From the NCBI GenBank assembly GCA_964523895.1, contig CAZGBJ010000003.1, positions 78,735 to 142,734 on the forward strand: a DNA stretch of 64,000 bases, read 5' to 3'. Positions 26,165-34,460 of this stretch are shown piece by piece. Position numbers and translations under genes: made by a program. Positions within the stretch are counted from its first letter, which is position 1; the number at the start of each line of letters is the position of its first letter. A model generated the notes under the pieces. It was given only the letters and a program-made list of their open reading frames with translations, did no database searches and had not been told where the DNA came from. The stretch comes from UBA7359 sp964523895. Its GTDB lineage: Bacteria > Pseudomonadota > Gammaproteobacteria > Eutrophobiales > Eutrophobiaceae.

Positions 26165-28458
26165 TAGAGTGAACTGTATTTTGTACGTAACCGCTGCCGC
26201 ACAACTTCAGCAATCGTGTTAAAAAAGAATGTCACGCCAAAAAGAACCAAGGCACCAAGAAAAAGAATTCGATAATGTGTACTGTCTACTTCTGTTTCAG
26301 GCATTTCCACGGCAATGTTTGCAGACAATGCTCGGAAGCCTTCAAAAATACTCATATCCATGATCGCAGTATTACCCGTTGCCATAACAACAATCATAGT
26401 TTCACCAACAGCCCGACCTAAACCAATCATCACCGCAGAAAAAATACCCGGACTGGCTGTTAACAAAATAACGCGTACCATGGTTTGCCATGACGTTGCG
26501 CCCAGCGCCAGAGAACCAGTGGTTAAATGCTTTGGCACACTGTAAACCGCGTCTTCACTGATAGAGAATATAGTCGGTATGACAGCAAAACCCATGGCAA
26601 AACCAACCACCATTGAATTACGTTGATCGTAAGTAATACCCATTTCCGTGCTTAACCATAATGGCAAATTACCACCAAAGAATAGATTTTCGATTGGCTG
26701 ACTTATTCCTATAGATAAGGCTGTAGCAATAATAACCACGGGCATTAATAAAGCAGCTTCCCAACCTTCAGGAACTTTATGTTTAATATGGTCAGGAACG
26801 AATTCCCAAACTGCTGCTGCAAGGAGAATACTTAATGGCACAAAAACTATTAGCACAAACATACCCGGTAAATGCGTCTCAACAAACGGTGCTAACCAAA
26901 GTCCAGCAAGAAAACCAAGAATCACAGTCGGTAACGCTTCCATTATTTCAATAGTTGGCTTTACAACCTGGCGCATTTTTGGCGCCATAAAGTAAGCAGT
27001 ATACATCGCACCTAAAATCGATAATGGAATTGCAAACAGCATCGCATAAAATGCAGCTTTAAACGTACCATAAGCAAGTGGCGTTAAACTGAACTTAGGT
27101 TCAAAGTCACTGCTCGCTGAAGACGATTGCCAAATGTATTCCGGCTTATCCCGGCTTTCATACCAAACTTTTCCCCAGATTGATTTAAATGAAATTTCCG
27201 GGTGCTCATTATCAACATGCCAAAATTGTAATTCACCCTTGTCATTTTCAATTAACGCAGCATTAGCCCTTGGTGATAATGTAACTGCATTTAACGCATG
27301 ATCATCAATTTGTTTAAGTAAAACGGTTCTATGTGCTGTTGTATGGTAAATGCCCATTTCACCGCTTTCATCTATTGCAATAAAACCTTTACGAGAATAC
27401 TCAGGTGCGATTGCAGTTATTGATGATTTTTGTTTGTTAAATGATCTTATCTTTTGCAGCGTGTAATTATTATCTTCATCTCTTACTGGAAACCACTGTG
27501 CAACTTGTCCACTAGAATCACCAATTAAAATTGATATGCCGCCCGCTAAAAACTCTAACGCTGTTATCTGCACACCTTCTTCAACTGCTTTTACTTTCTG
27601 TACTAAACGAGGTTCTGCTTTGTTACTTATGTCATAATAATAAACATTGCCAAGTGCATCAGCGACATACAATTCCCGTTGTTCAATATCCAGCTTTAAA
27701 TCAACAATCTCTTCCGTATCAATTGAAATGAGACTTTGTTTCCGAGTGACTTCAACTTCATCACTTAAAAATGATTCTTCTTTAATAATGTTAATAAGGT
27801 TTATTTGAGCCTGTTTTCCATGCGTCGCAATCGTGGCTTCTTCACCATCATATTGAATACTGATTTGTTTAATCGGCAGACCTGATCCATCGATCAGAAT
27901 CGCTTCTTCACCGAAAGGAAAATAAATATCGGGCGTGATTAAACGGACATCGTCAGGGTAGGTAACCGCGTAGTCGTGTTGAAAAAATAAGACCGAACCA
28001 TTAGACAGACCCAAACCGATCATGCGTTCTGTTTGGTCTCCTCTGGCAACTGTTGTTATTGAAACGTCAGCAGGAATATTCAGATCAATGGCTTTTTGTA
28101 TTTCACCATTTTGAGTAGAAAAGAAGACGGCTTGACCTGAATCATTTATTCGTAAACCAATCTCTCGCTGCTCTTCCATAGCATAAATAAGTGTATTGTT
28201 ATTTTCTTCGGCGCCAGGAACAGAATAAATCGCAATCGGTTCAATATGTGCTGACTTGAACATCGGTATAACGACATAAAGCAGGTAAAAAGCAATTAGC
28301 ACAATTGCGAGAATCACGCCAATACCACCAAAAGCCATCAAATAACGAGTAGCAACATCCTTAATGTGACGCCATTTCCGATAGTGACTCGCTGATTCGG
28401 AATTAAAATCAGGGAGATCAGCACTGACAGCAAGTTCATTTGAGTTCATCTGCGCCAT
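26164..28458 (-). CDS. pstC: Phosphate ABC transporter permease PstC, with large periplasmic propeller-like insertion
   Basis: Inner-membrane permease subunit. At 764 residues it is more than twice E. coli PstC (319). After the first span (about 40-66) comes a soluble domain of nearly 400 residues with repeated beta-rich units that resemble WD/beta-propeller blades (for example ITALEFLAGGISILIGDSSG). The permease core runs from about 465 to 755, with SEDAVYSVPKHLTTGSLALG as the coupling-helix region. Neither the ATG at 28458 nor the one at 28449 has a Shine-Dalgarno. A Pho-box promoter whose -10 (TAGAAT) overlaps the first ATG would yield a nearly leaderless message beginning at 28449, giving 761 residues. 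Confidence 0.94.
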   Translation of the reverse strand: MAQMNSNELAVSADLPDFNSESASHYRKWRHIKDVATRYLMAFGGIGVILAIVLIAFYLLYVVIPMFKSAHIEPIAIYSVPGAEENNNTLIYAMEEQREIGLRINDSGQAVFFSTQNGEIQKAIDLNIPADVSITTVARGDQTERMIGLGLSNGSVLFFQHDYAVTYPDDVRLITPDIYFPFGEEAILIDGSGLPIKQISIQYDGEEATIATHGKQAQINLINIIKEESFLSDEVEVTRKQSLISIDTEEIVDLKLDIEQRELYVADALGNVYYYDISNKAEPRLVQKVKAVEEGVQITALEFLAGGISILIGDSSGQVAQWFPVRDEDNNYTLQKIRSFNKQKSSITAIAPEYSRKGFIAIDESGEMGIYHTTAHRTVLLKQIDDHALNAVTLSPRANAALIENDKGELQFWHVDNEHPEISFKSIWGKVWYESRDKPEYIWQSSSASSDFEPKFSLTPLAYGTFKAAFYAMLFAIPLSILGAMYTAYFMAPKMRQVVKPTIEIMEALPTVILGFLAGLWLAPFVETHLPGMFVLIVFVPLSILLAAAVWEFVPDHIKHKVPEGWEAALLMPVVIIATALSIGISQPIENLFFGGNLPLWLSTEMGITYDQRNSMVVGFAMGFAVIPTIFSISEDAVYSVPKHLTTGSLALGATSWQTMVRVILLTASPGIFSAVMIGLGRAVGETMIVVMATGNTAIMDMSIFEGFRALSANIAVEMPETEVDSTHYRILFLGALVLFGVTFFFNTIAEVVRQRLRTKYSSL

Positions 28459-28489
28459 TCTAGAATGGCTTTATGACAGTTCTGTTACA
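28454..28489 (-). promoter_or_regulatory. Pho box and -10 for pstC, with overlapping 16-bp palindrome
   Basis: On the minus strand, TGTAA (28489-28485) and TGTCA (28478-28474) are 11 bp apart, and TAGAAT begins 11 nt after the second (28462-28457). The perfect palindrome GCCATTCTAGAATGGC spans 28454-28469, covering the -10 and the upstream pstC ATG. This would give pstCAB-phoU its own PhoB-dependent promoter. Confidence 0.6.
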
Positions 28490-28541
28490 ACGACGGGATA
28501 TTGTGATGAAACAGTGTTTCACAGATATTACAGCCTAAATG

Positions 28542-28565
28542 TGAAAACCCCGCCGAAGCGGGGTT
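28542..28565 (-). terminator. Intrinsic terminator between pstS and pstC
   Basis: Minus-strand hairpin with arms AACCCCGC and GCGGGGTT around a TTCG tetraloop, followed by a short T-run (TTTTC). It lies after pstS and before pstC, so it would lower read-through and favour excess PstS. The weak T tail suggests partial termination. Confidence 0.75.
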
Positions 28566-28626
28566 CTATTTCTAGAAAGACATTTAGCAGAGAGGGAAAA
28601 TGTTAAATGCCTTAACTCTTCCTTGA

Positions 28627-29592
28627 TTACTTAAGCTTGGCTAATTCACCCTCAGCCACTTTTGCTGGTAACGGAATGTAACCATCTTTCACAACAACAT
28701 TCTGACCAATTTTAGAAAGAACCATTTTCATAAATTCAGTTTCTAAAGGAGGTAATGCTTTATTAGGCTGCTTATTTACGTAAACATATAAAAAACGACC
28801 TAGTGGGTACTTTCCTGCTGAAGCATTGATAGGTGTTGCTTCAATGTATTCACCACCTTCTTTCTTGGTCAATGGTACAGCTTTAACACCTGAGGTTTTA
28901 TAACCAATACCAGAATAACCTAATCCATTAAGTGATTTGGTTACACCTTGAACGACTGATGCAGAACCGGGTTGTTCGTTTACGCTATCTTTATAGTCAC
29001 CTTTACAAAGTGCTTTCTTTTTAAAATAACCATAAGTACCTGATACTGAGTTACGACCATAAAGTTGAACGGGACGGTTTGCCCAGTCACCAGTTAAACC
29101 TAGTTGACCCCAGGTAGTAATGTCATTTGCATAACCACATTTACGTGTTGCAGAAAACATCGCGTCAACCTGGGGAATAGTTAAACCTTTAATTGGGTTA
29201 TCTTTGTTTACATAAACTGCCAATGCATCTATCGCAACAGCGATAGCAGTGGGCTTATAACCGAATTTACTTTCGAATGCGGCTAATTCTTTATCTTTCA
29301 TCTTTCGGCTCATAGGACCAAAGTTGGAAGTTCCTTCACTTAATGCAGGCGGCGCTGTTGATGAACCTGCTGCCTGAATTTGAACATTTACATTAGGATA
29401 AAGGCGTTTGAACTCTTCAGCCCAAAACGTCATTAAATTTGCCAAGGTATCAGAGCCAACACTACTGATGTTACCTGATACGCCGCTAGCTTTAGTATAG
29501 TCAACCAGACCAACGTCAACTTTATCCTCCGCCATTACTGGCAAAGAGAGAGATAGCGCAACTAAAATTGTGGAAAACCTCTTAATAGTCAT
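28627..29592 (-). CDS. pstS: Phosphate ABC transporter substrate-binding protein
   Basis: Periplasmic phosphate receptor for PstCAB. It has 321 residues with a clear signal peptide ending in PVMA near residue 21. The phosphate-binding features SSVGSDTLANLM (about 42-53), IQAAGSSTAPPALSEGTSNF (about 72-91, split for the binding loop) and RNSVSGTYGYFKK (about 180-192) place it in the class II PstS family rather than close to E. coli PstS. It is monocistronic in layout: a Pho box upstream and a terminator downstream separate it from pstCAB-phoU. Confidence 0.96.
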   Translation of the reverse strand: MTIKRFSTILVALSLSLPVMAEDKVDVGLVDYTKASGVSGNISSVGSDTLANLMTFWAEEFKRLYPNVNVQIQAAGSSTAPPALSEGTSNFGPMSRKMKDKELAAFESKFGYKPTAIAVAIDALAVYVNKDNPIKGLTIPQVDAMFSATRKCGYANDITTWGQLGLTGDWANRPVQLYGRNSVSGTYGYFKKKALCKGDYKDSVNEQPGSASVVQGVTKSLNGLGYSGIGYKTSGVKAVPLTKKEGGEYIEATPINASAGKYPLGRFLYVYVNKQPNKALPPLETEFMKMVLSKIGQNVVVKDGYIPLPAKVAEGELAKLK

Positions 29593-29660
29593 TTTGATTT
29601 ATCTCCTTTGAGATAGTGAATATAAATAATAATATGCGAAGGGATTATCCCCGGATCAAA

Positions 29661-29698
29661 TGACACTAAAGTTAAAACAATATGACAGTTTAATGACA
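29661..29698 (-). promoter_or_regulatory. Pho box for pstS
   Basis: On the minus strand TGTCA (29698-29694) and TGTCA (29687-29683) are 11 bp apart with spacer TTAAAC, close to the E. coli consensus. A further TGTCA at 29665-29661 lies exactly two periods (22 bp) downstream. The -10 is not well defined (CTTTAG or TTTAGT). Confidence 0.8.
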
Positions 29699-29739
29699 AA
29701 CAGATATGGCAGGCTATTTGGAAGACTGTAATGAAATAA

Positions 29740-31056
29740 TTATGCTGTTAACACCGAATCCACATTGTTTTTAGCGTCGACAATAAGCGATGCCGGCACG
29801 TCACAACGAAACAAACTGCCTTTACCTACTTCGCTTTCAATATGAAGATCGCCTTCATATCGTGCTAAAGCATGTTTAACTATAGCAAGCCCAAGTCCTG
29901 TTCCACCCTTTTCACGCGAACGACCCTTATCAATACGGAAAAAACGTTCTGTTAACCTTGGTATGTGTTCTGGTGCAATGCCGAGCCCATTATCCCGAAC
30001 GCTGAAATGTGCGCCTGTTTCATTTTTATACCACTCAACATCAACAGCACCATGCTCTGGTGTATATTGAACAGCATTAAAAACAAGATTTGAAAAAATA
30101 CTATAAATTTCTCGTTGGTTTGCTTGCAGATATAAAGCTGGATCAGCTTTAAGCGTAATTTTATGACTCATAAAGCCACTTAACGATCTTGCTTCATTGA
30201 CTATCGCCACTAACATATCAGGTATAGGTATTGTTTCTTTTACACTTTGTCCGGAACTGGCTTCTAACCCGGATAACTTTATTAGATCCTCAATCAAATT
30301 TTGCATCCGTGCTGTTTGCGAACGCATTTGCTGCATATAAGCAATCCATTCTGGCGGACACTCTTCATCATCAACAAAACCTTCGAGATAACCGGAGATT
30401 ACTGTTAGAGGTGTTCTTAACTCATGCGAGGCATTAGCAATAAAATCTTTTCGCATCTGATTAATGCGTGTGATAGCCGTAATATCTCTGGCAACAAGTA
30501 ATTTTTGTGTTTCACCATAAGCTGATATACGTACTTCCAACATTATTTTATTATCTATCGGCGATGCGATCTGTAAACCTCTTTCCAATTCAGACTCACT
30601 CGAATATAGATATTGTATTAATTTCGGGTAACGAACCAAATTAGGTAATCTTAAACCATTGTCCTTAGGCCATTGCACCCCTATATATTCTCGTGCTTTC
30701 TCATTAGCCCATTCAATTTCACCATGCTCACCCAACACAATGACTGCATCAGGCAAAGCCCGAGTCGCTTCCTGAAATCGCTTTAGATAACCAGAAAGTT
30801 TTTGTTTGCGGGACTTATTTCTATCTCTTAGATAATCAATCTCACGACAGGTCTCATCGATCAAACCCATCTGTGATGGTCCGTTCGTTTCCTGTCTTTT
30901 TTGTAACCATATCAAAATTTTTGTAAATTCTTTGTATTGCCACCAGATAAAGAAAAATAATCCAGCAATAATACAGAGCAAAAAATAACCAGAAACCATT
31001 CCTGCTAAAGCACTTAGAAAAAGTACACTGATAAAGCGCCAGAGATCGTACTTCAT
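29740..31056 (-). CDS. phoR: Phosphate regulon sensor histidine kinase PhoR
   Basis: Membrane-bound sensor kinase partner of PhoB. It has 438 residues (E. coli 431). Two hydrophobic spans lie within the first 40 residues, with no large periplasmic loop. A PAS-like domain follows at about 95-190 (VIVLGEHGEIEWANEKAR). The phosphoacceptor histidine lies in ASHELRTPLTVISGYLEGF (about 205-223), the N box in NLVFNAVQYTPEHG (about 323-336) and the G boxes in DNGLGIAPEH and GTGLGLAIVKHAL. It begins 12 nt after phoB on the same strand, a standard phoBR operon. Confidence 0.96.
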   Translation of the reverse strand: MKYDLWRFISVLFLSALAGMVSGYFLLCIIAGLFFFIWWQYKEFTKILIWLQKRQETNGPSQMGLIDETCREIDYLRDRNKSRKQKLSGYLKRFQEATRALPDAVIVLGEHGEIEWANEKAREYIGVQWPKDNGLRLPNLVRYPKLIQYLYSSESELERGLQIASPIDNKIMLEVRISAYGETQKLLVARDITAITRINQMRKDFIANASHELRTPLTVISGYLEGFVDDEECPPEWIAYMQQMRSQTARMQNLIEDLIKLSGLEASSGQSVKETIPIPDMLVAIVNEARSLSGFMSHKITLKADPALYLQANQREIYSIFSNLVFNAVQYTPEHGAVDVEWYKNETGAHFSVRDNGLGIAPEHIPRLTERFFRIDKGRSREKGGTGLGLAIVKHALARYEGDLHIESEVGKGSLFRCDVPASLIVDAKNNVDSVLTA

Positions 31057-31068
31057 TTTGATAAGAGA

Positions 31069-31755
31069 CTAACGCGTAGAGAAACGGTATCCAACACTAC
31101 GAACCGTCTGAATGAACTTATCAAAACCAAAAGGTTCAAGCGTTTTTCTAAGACGTCGAATATGGACATCAACGGTACGCTCTTCAACATAGACATTCTC
31201 ACCCCAAACCTGATCGAGCAGTTGAGAACGACTATACACCCGTTCGGGATGCCCAATAAAGAAATGGAGCAATTTAAATTCGGTAGGACTGATCTCTATA
31301 TCCTGCCCATCGGCTGATACGCGATATGTTTCCGGGTTAAATAATAAACCTTCGACTTCGATCGTCCCTGAATCTTCAGTACCGGAATAGCGCCGAAGTA
31401 CAGCCCTGACTCTGGCAACTAATTCTTTTGTAGAAAAAGGTTTGGTAATGTAATCATCAGCCCCCGTTTCAAGCGCACGCACCTTATCTTCTTCTGCGCC
31501 TTTAGCCGTCAACATAATAATCGGAATATCTCGCGTTTCCGCTACACTACGCAAACGACGTGCGTAATCAATGCCGCTCATGCCAGGCAACATCCAATCA
31601 AGCAATATCAAACCAGGGCGCTCCGAAGCTATTGTCGTTCTCGCCTGTTCAACATCAACAGCTTCTTTACAATCAAAGCCTTCTTTCATTAAAGCGTAAC
31701 CAAGCATGTCACGAATGGCTTCTTCATCTTCAACGATAAGTATTTTATCTTTCAT
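31069..31755 (-). CDS. phoB: Phosphate regulon response regulator PhoB
   Basis: OmpR-family response regulator that binds Pho boxes when phosphorylated. It has 228 residues from ATG 31755 (E. coli 229). The receiver domain has acidic pocket EDEE, the phosphoacceptor Asp in LILLDWMLPGMSG, and MLTAKGAEED and ADDYITKPFS. The C-terminal winged helix carries ISPTEFKLLHFFI, VYSRSQLLDQVWG and RTVDVHIRRLRKTLE. The frame extends to an ATG at 31779, but the predicted Pho-box -10 (TCTAAT, 31793-31788) puts the transcript start beside that codon, so the inner ATG is preferred. Confidence 0.95.
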   Translation of the reverse strand: MKDKILIVEDEEAIRDMLGYALMKEGFDCKEAVDVEQARTTIASERPGLILLDWMLPGMSGIDYARRLRSVAETRDIPIIMLTAKGAEEDKVRALETGADDYITKPFSTKELVARVRAVLRRYSGTEDSGTIEVEGLLFNPETYRVSADGQDIEISPTEFKLLHFFIGHPERVYSRSQLLDQVWGENVYVEERTVDVHIRRLRKTLEPFGFDKFIQTVRSVGYRFSTR

Positions 31756-31787
31756 AAAATTAAATTCGGCATCAAACATATTTCTGT

Positions 31788-31820
31788 ATTAGAAAGCACC
31801 AATATTACAACTTCATGACA
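31788..31820 (-). promoter_or_regulatory. Pho box and -10 for phoBR
   Basis: On the minus strand TGTCA (31820-31816) and TGTAA (31809-31805) are 11 bp apart, and TCTAAT (31793-31788) lies 11 nt after the second. This predicts autoregulation of phoBR, as in E. coli. Confidence 0.65.
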
Positions 31821-31896
31821 AAAAAAGCTCATTGAAGCAACAAAGCCCAAAATTATTTCTATATTGAATAAATTACATTAAATTTTGTAATGCTAT

Positions 31897-31923
31897 TGTC
31901 ACAGTTCTTTCATTGCTTTGTCA
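31897..31923 (+). promoter_or_regulatory. Pho box (three half-sites) for the phosphate porin
   Basis: TGTCA (31897), TTTCA (31908) and TGTCA (31919) follow one another at exact 11-bp steps, and CATAAG lies 11 nt after the second. This is the same arrangement as at the small ORF. It is about 120 bp upstream of the porin start. Confidence 0.75.
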
Positions 31924-32044
31924 CATAAGATTCATTGAGTTGCAACAGTCCACCCCTAATGTAAGCACCATAAATTGGAGAGGCTCTTGTTTAGAGTGCA
32001 TCACCATTTAAATAGTTTTTAATCCACTTTAAAGGAGAAATACC

Positions 32045-33487
32045 GTGTTTAAGAAAACACATCTAAAAAGTCTGTTAGGTTCGATTTTAATCGGCGCAAT
32101 GGCAGCAATTTCAACACCGGCAATGGCAACTAACGAAGCTATGCTCGATCTTTTAAAAATCTTGCGTGATAAAGGCAGTATAACTGCTGATGAATATGAC
32201 GTGCTTAAGAATGCCGCCAAAGCAGATGGGGAAAAGGTCGAAGGCAATATCAACGAAATGAAAGCTGATGTCGCCAAGAAAACCAAAAACATGCCTAAGA
32301 TCAATACCAAAGGTAAACTGCAAATTTCATCACAAGATGGTGATTACAAATTCCGTGTAGGTGGTCGTCTGCAAGCTGATACAACCATTGGCCTAGGTGA
32401 TGTTAATTTTGGGTCTGAAGCAGGTAATCCTATAACCGAGTTTCGTCGAGCCCGCATGTATTTGAGTGGTGAAATGTATAAAGCTTGGAAATTCAAGTTT
32501 CAATACGATTTTGCTGACCAGTCTGCTGGTGCAACATCCGCAGCTAACACAGCTGGTTTCAAAGATGCCTATATCGCATATAAGGGTTTTAAGCCGCTAA
32601 CGATTACATTAGGTCATCATAAAATGCCTTTAAGTATGGAAGAGTTGACGAGCTCTAAATACATTACCTTTATTGAACGTTCGCAATTGGTGAATGGTAT
32701 TGTGGCTGATACTGGTGGTGGTCGTCAGTACGGACTATCTGCAAAAGGGCATTTCAATAATATGTTTACTGCTGCTGCCGGCATATATGCAGGTTCTGCA
32801 AATGAAGATGCTTCAGATAGCCAGACTGGTTTTACTAGTCGGGTAACTTTTTCTCCTATTCATGAAAAAACTAAAATGGTTCACTTAGGCCTGGGTTTTG
32901 ATAAATCCAGAGACCAAGGTGGCGGTTTCAACATTGATGGCGAACCTGAAATTCATCCAGGTCGTGACATCCTTGAAAATGAAGCTGCAAACTATAGAGA
33001 CTCTACAACATGGGTTGCTGAAGCTGCAGGTATCTATGGTCCTTGGGCAATACAGGCTGAGTATGCTACGAACGAACTGGAAGATAGTCCTACTTTAGCA
33101 GACATTGATGCCGATGCCTGGTATGTCTATGGCAGTTATCACTTTACTGGTGAGTCTCGTAACTATAAATGGAAGAAAGGTGCGTACAGTCAAACTAAGG
33201 TTAAAAACCCACTTGGTAAAGGTGGTATTGGTGCTTGGGAGGTTGCATTACGTTATACCAACGGTGAATACGAAAATGCTAGTGCACCTGTAGTGTCTTC
33301 AGACGCTGATATTATTACTGCCGGCTTAAACTGGTACCCGATTAATAACGTACGTTTCTCCGCAAACTACGTAAACGTGCTTGATGCGAGTCCTGCTTCA
33401 GATACAGAGTTAGCTGCTGACTTAGATGCTGGGTCAACTGCTGATGATGCTGAGTACTTCATCCTTCGTGGTCAATGGTACTTCTAA
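32045..33487 (+). CDS. Phosphate-selective porin of the OprP/OprO family
   Basis: Outer-membrane anion channel for phosphate or polyphosphate. It has 480 residues. A signal peptide of about 28 residues ends in TPAMA. An N-terminal helical, charged segment follows (about 30-85, a likely coiled coil), then the barrel from about 95 on, which begins FRVGGRLQADT and ends with the outer-membrane terminal Phe (YFILRGQWYF). The start is GTG at 32045 with AAAGGAG 7-8 nt upstream. A three-half-site Pho box lies upstream and a strong terminator follows. OprP versus OprO (pyrophosphate-preferring) cannot be decided by eye. Confidence 0.93.
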   Translation: MFKKTHLKSLLGSILIGAMAAISTPAMATNEAMLDLLKILRDKGSITADEYDVLKNAAKADGEKVEGNINEMKADVAKKTKNMPKINTKGKLQISSQDGDYKFRVGGRLQADTTIGLGDVNFGSEAGNPITEFRRARMYLSGEMYKAWKFKFQYDFADQSAGATSAANTAGFKDAYIAYKGFKPLTITLGHHKMPLSMEELTSSKYITFIERSQLVNGIVADTGGGRQYGLSAKGHFNNMFTAAAGIYAGSANEDASDSQTGFTSRVTFSPIHEKTKMVHLGLGFDKSRDQGGGFNIDGEPEIHPGRDILENEAANYRDSTTWVAEAAGIYGPWAIQAEYATNELEDSPTLADIDADAWYVYGSYHFTGESRNYKWKKGAYSQTKVKNPLGKGGIGAWEVALRYTNGEYENASAPVVSSDADIITAGLNWYPINNVRFSANYVNVLDASPASDTELAADLDAGSTADDAEYFILRGQWYF

Positions 33488-33518
33488 GTAATCGATAATC
33501 TCTTTCTCTAGAGATGGG

Positions 33519-33543
33519 CCCCGCTTCGGCGGGGTTTTTTATT
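33519..33543 (+). terminator. Intrinsic terminator after the phosphate porin
   Basis: Arms CCCCGC and GCGGGG around a TTCG tetraloop, followed directly by six T. Nearly the same stem-loop serves pstS on the other strand at 28542-28565. Confidence 0.93.
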
Positions 33544-33560
33544 TACACGGACGTAATGTC

Positions 33561-33607
33561 ATCGAAAATTGCTCCTGCATTTTCGATATTTCCGCCATCC
33601 ATGGCGG
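33561..33607. repeat. CATGGATG palindromic element, copy 2 (reverse orientation)
   Basis: CCGCCATCCATGGCGG (33592-33607) is the reverse complement of the palindrome at 42845-42860. Beside it, ATCGAAAAT and ATTTTCGAT (33561-33587) flank TGCTCCTGC, the complement of the GCAGGAGCA loop also seen near 42.87 kb. The two hairpins therefore travel together as one composite element. Confidence 0.75.
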
Positions 33608-33760
33608 TCGTGTATAGATAACCAGCTTTAATAATCTCATACATATTAATGAGAAATTTGTAGCTACAAAATACCCAATACAGATAATTTTAGCCCGACG
33701 AAGGTGATGCTAGTATTGAAGCGTTTCAAAGGATTATTAATAATTATAAGGAGATATATT

Positions 33761-34027
33761 ATGAAACTAATCAATTCGATTATTCTTACCCTGCTATTAG
33801 CATTACCTATCATTGGCTTCAGTGCAGAAGCTATCAACATTAACACTGCTGACAAGGAAACCTTAATGTCTGTCATTAAAGGCGTTGGCGAAATGAAGGC
33901 GGAAGCCATCATTGCTTACCGTAAAGAAAATGGTGATTTTAAATCAGTAGATGAGCTGATTAACGTAAAAGGCATTGGACAAGGTACGGTTGATAAACAT
34001 AAGGAGCAACTCACCGTTTCAAATTAA
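33761..34027 (+). CDS. ComEA-like helix-hairpin-helix protein
   Basis: Small secreted or periplasmic protein with a ComEA-type DNA-binding domain; homologues bind incoming DNA during transformation, but stand-alone copies are widespread and often uncharacterised. It has 88 residues. The signal peptide (1-21) ends in GFSAEA, followed by ININTADKETLMSVIKGVG and a second hairpin VKGIGQGTVDKH. The start is ATG 33761, with AAGGAG 7-12 nt upstream; the frame extends 19 codons further upstream without a signal-like context. No other competence genes are in the window. Confidence 0.9.
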   Translation: MKLINSIILTLLLALPIIGFSAEAININTADKETLMSVIKGVGEMKAEAIIAYRKENGDFKSVDELINVKGIGQGTVDKHKEQLTVSN

Positions 34028-34043
34028 CACTTTCCTTCTCTTT

Positions 34044-34080
34044 CTATTAAGGTCTGCTTTGAATAAGCAGGCCTTAATAG
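34044..34080 (+). terminator. Hairpin downstream of the comEA-like gene
   Basis: Arms CTATTAAGGTCTGCTT and AAGCAGGCCTTAATAG around TGAAT, with one T-G wobble. The T tail (GTTTCT) is weak, so it is either an inefficient terminator or an mRNA-stabilising stem. Confidence 0.5.
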
Positions 34081-34129
34081 TTTCTGAGCCATTTCTTAAG
34101 AAAGCCATTCTATTTTTTTAATGCCTTGC

Positions 34130-34171
34130 GTATATCTACTAGATATACTAATGTATATTTATTAGATATAC
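34130..34171 (+). promoter_or_regulatory. Tandem operator upstream of the DUF1778-GNAT pair
   Basis: Two 19-bp inverted repeats, GTATATCTACTAGATATAC (34130-34148) and GTATATTTATTAGATATAC (34153-34171), lie 23 bp apart, just before the antitoxin start at 34197. Two repeat copies suit binding by a ribbon-helix-helix antitoxin dimer and conditional autoregulation. Confidence 0.75.
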
Positions 34172-34196
34172 ACATTTTGATAATAGGTAATTAAAA

Positions 34197-34460
34197 ATGG
34201 CTAAATCCGCTCCCATTAATATGCGCGTAGAACCTGAACAACAAGCATTACTAACAAAAGCTGCATCTTTACTTAATATGGATAGAACTGCTTTCATATT
34301 AAATGTGGCTTGTCGCGAAGCAGAAAATGTATTGCTGGATCGAAGACTTTTCCAATTAGATCCCGAGGCCTTCACATCTTTTGAAAAAGTATTAGACAAA
34401 CCAATACCTGATAACTCTAAATTGAAGGCTTTATTATCTGAGACATCGCCTTGGGATTAG
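34197..34460 (+). CDS. DUF1778 (TacA/AtaR-type) antitoxin
   Basis: Ribbon-helix-helix antitoxin that represses its own operon and neutralises a GNAT toxin. It has 87 residues. The N-terminal strand and helices are INMRVEPEQQALLTKAASLL (7-26) followed by NMDRTAFILNVA. The C-terminal tail, which in this family covers the toxin active site, shows PIPDNSKLKALLSETSPWD (about 69-87). It overlaps the toxin gene by 10 nt and follows two operator-like inverted repeats. Confidence 0.92.
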   Translation: MAKSAPINMRVEPEQQALLTKAASLLNMDRTAFILNVACREAENVLLDRRLFQLDPEAFTSFEKVLDKPIPDNSKLKALLSETSPWD

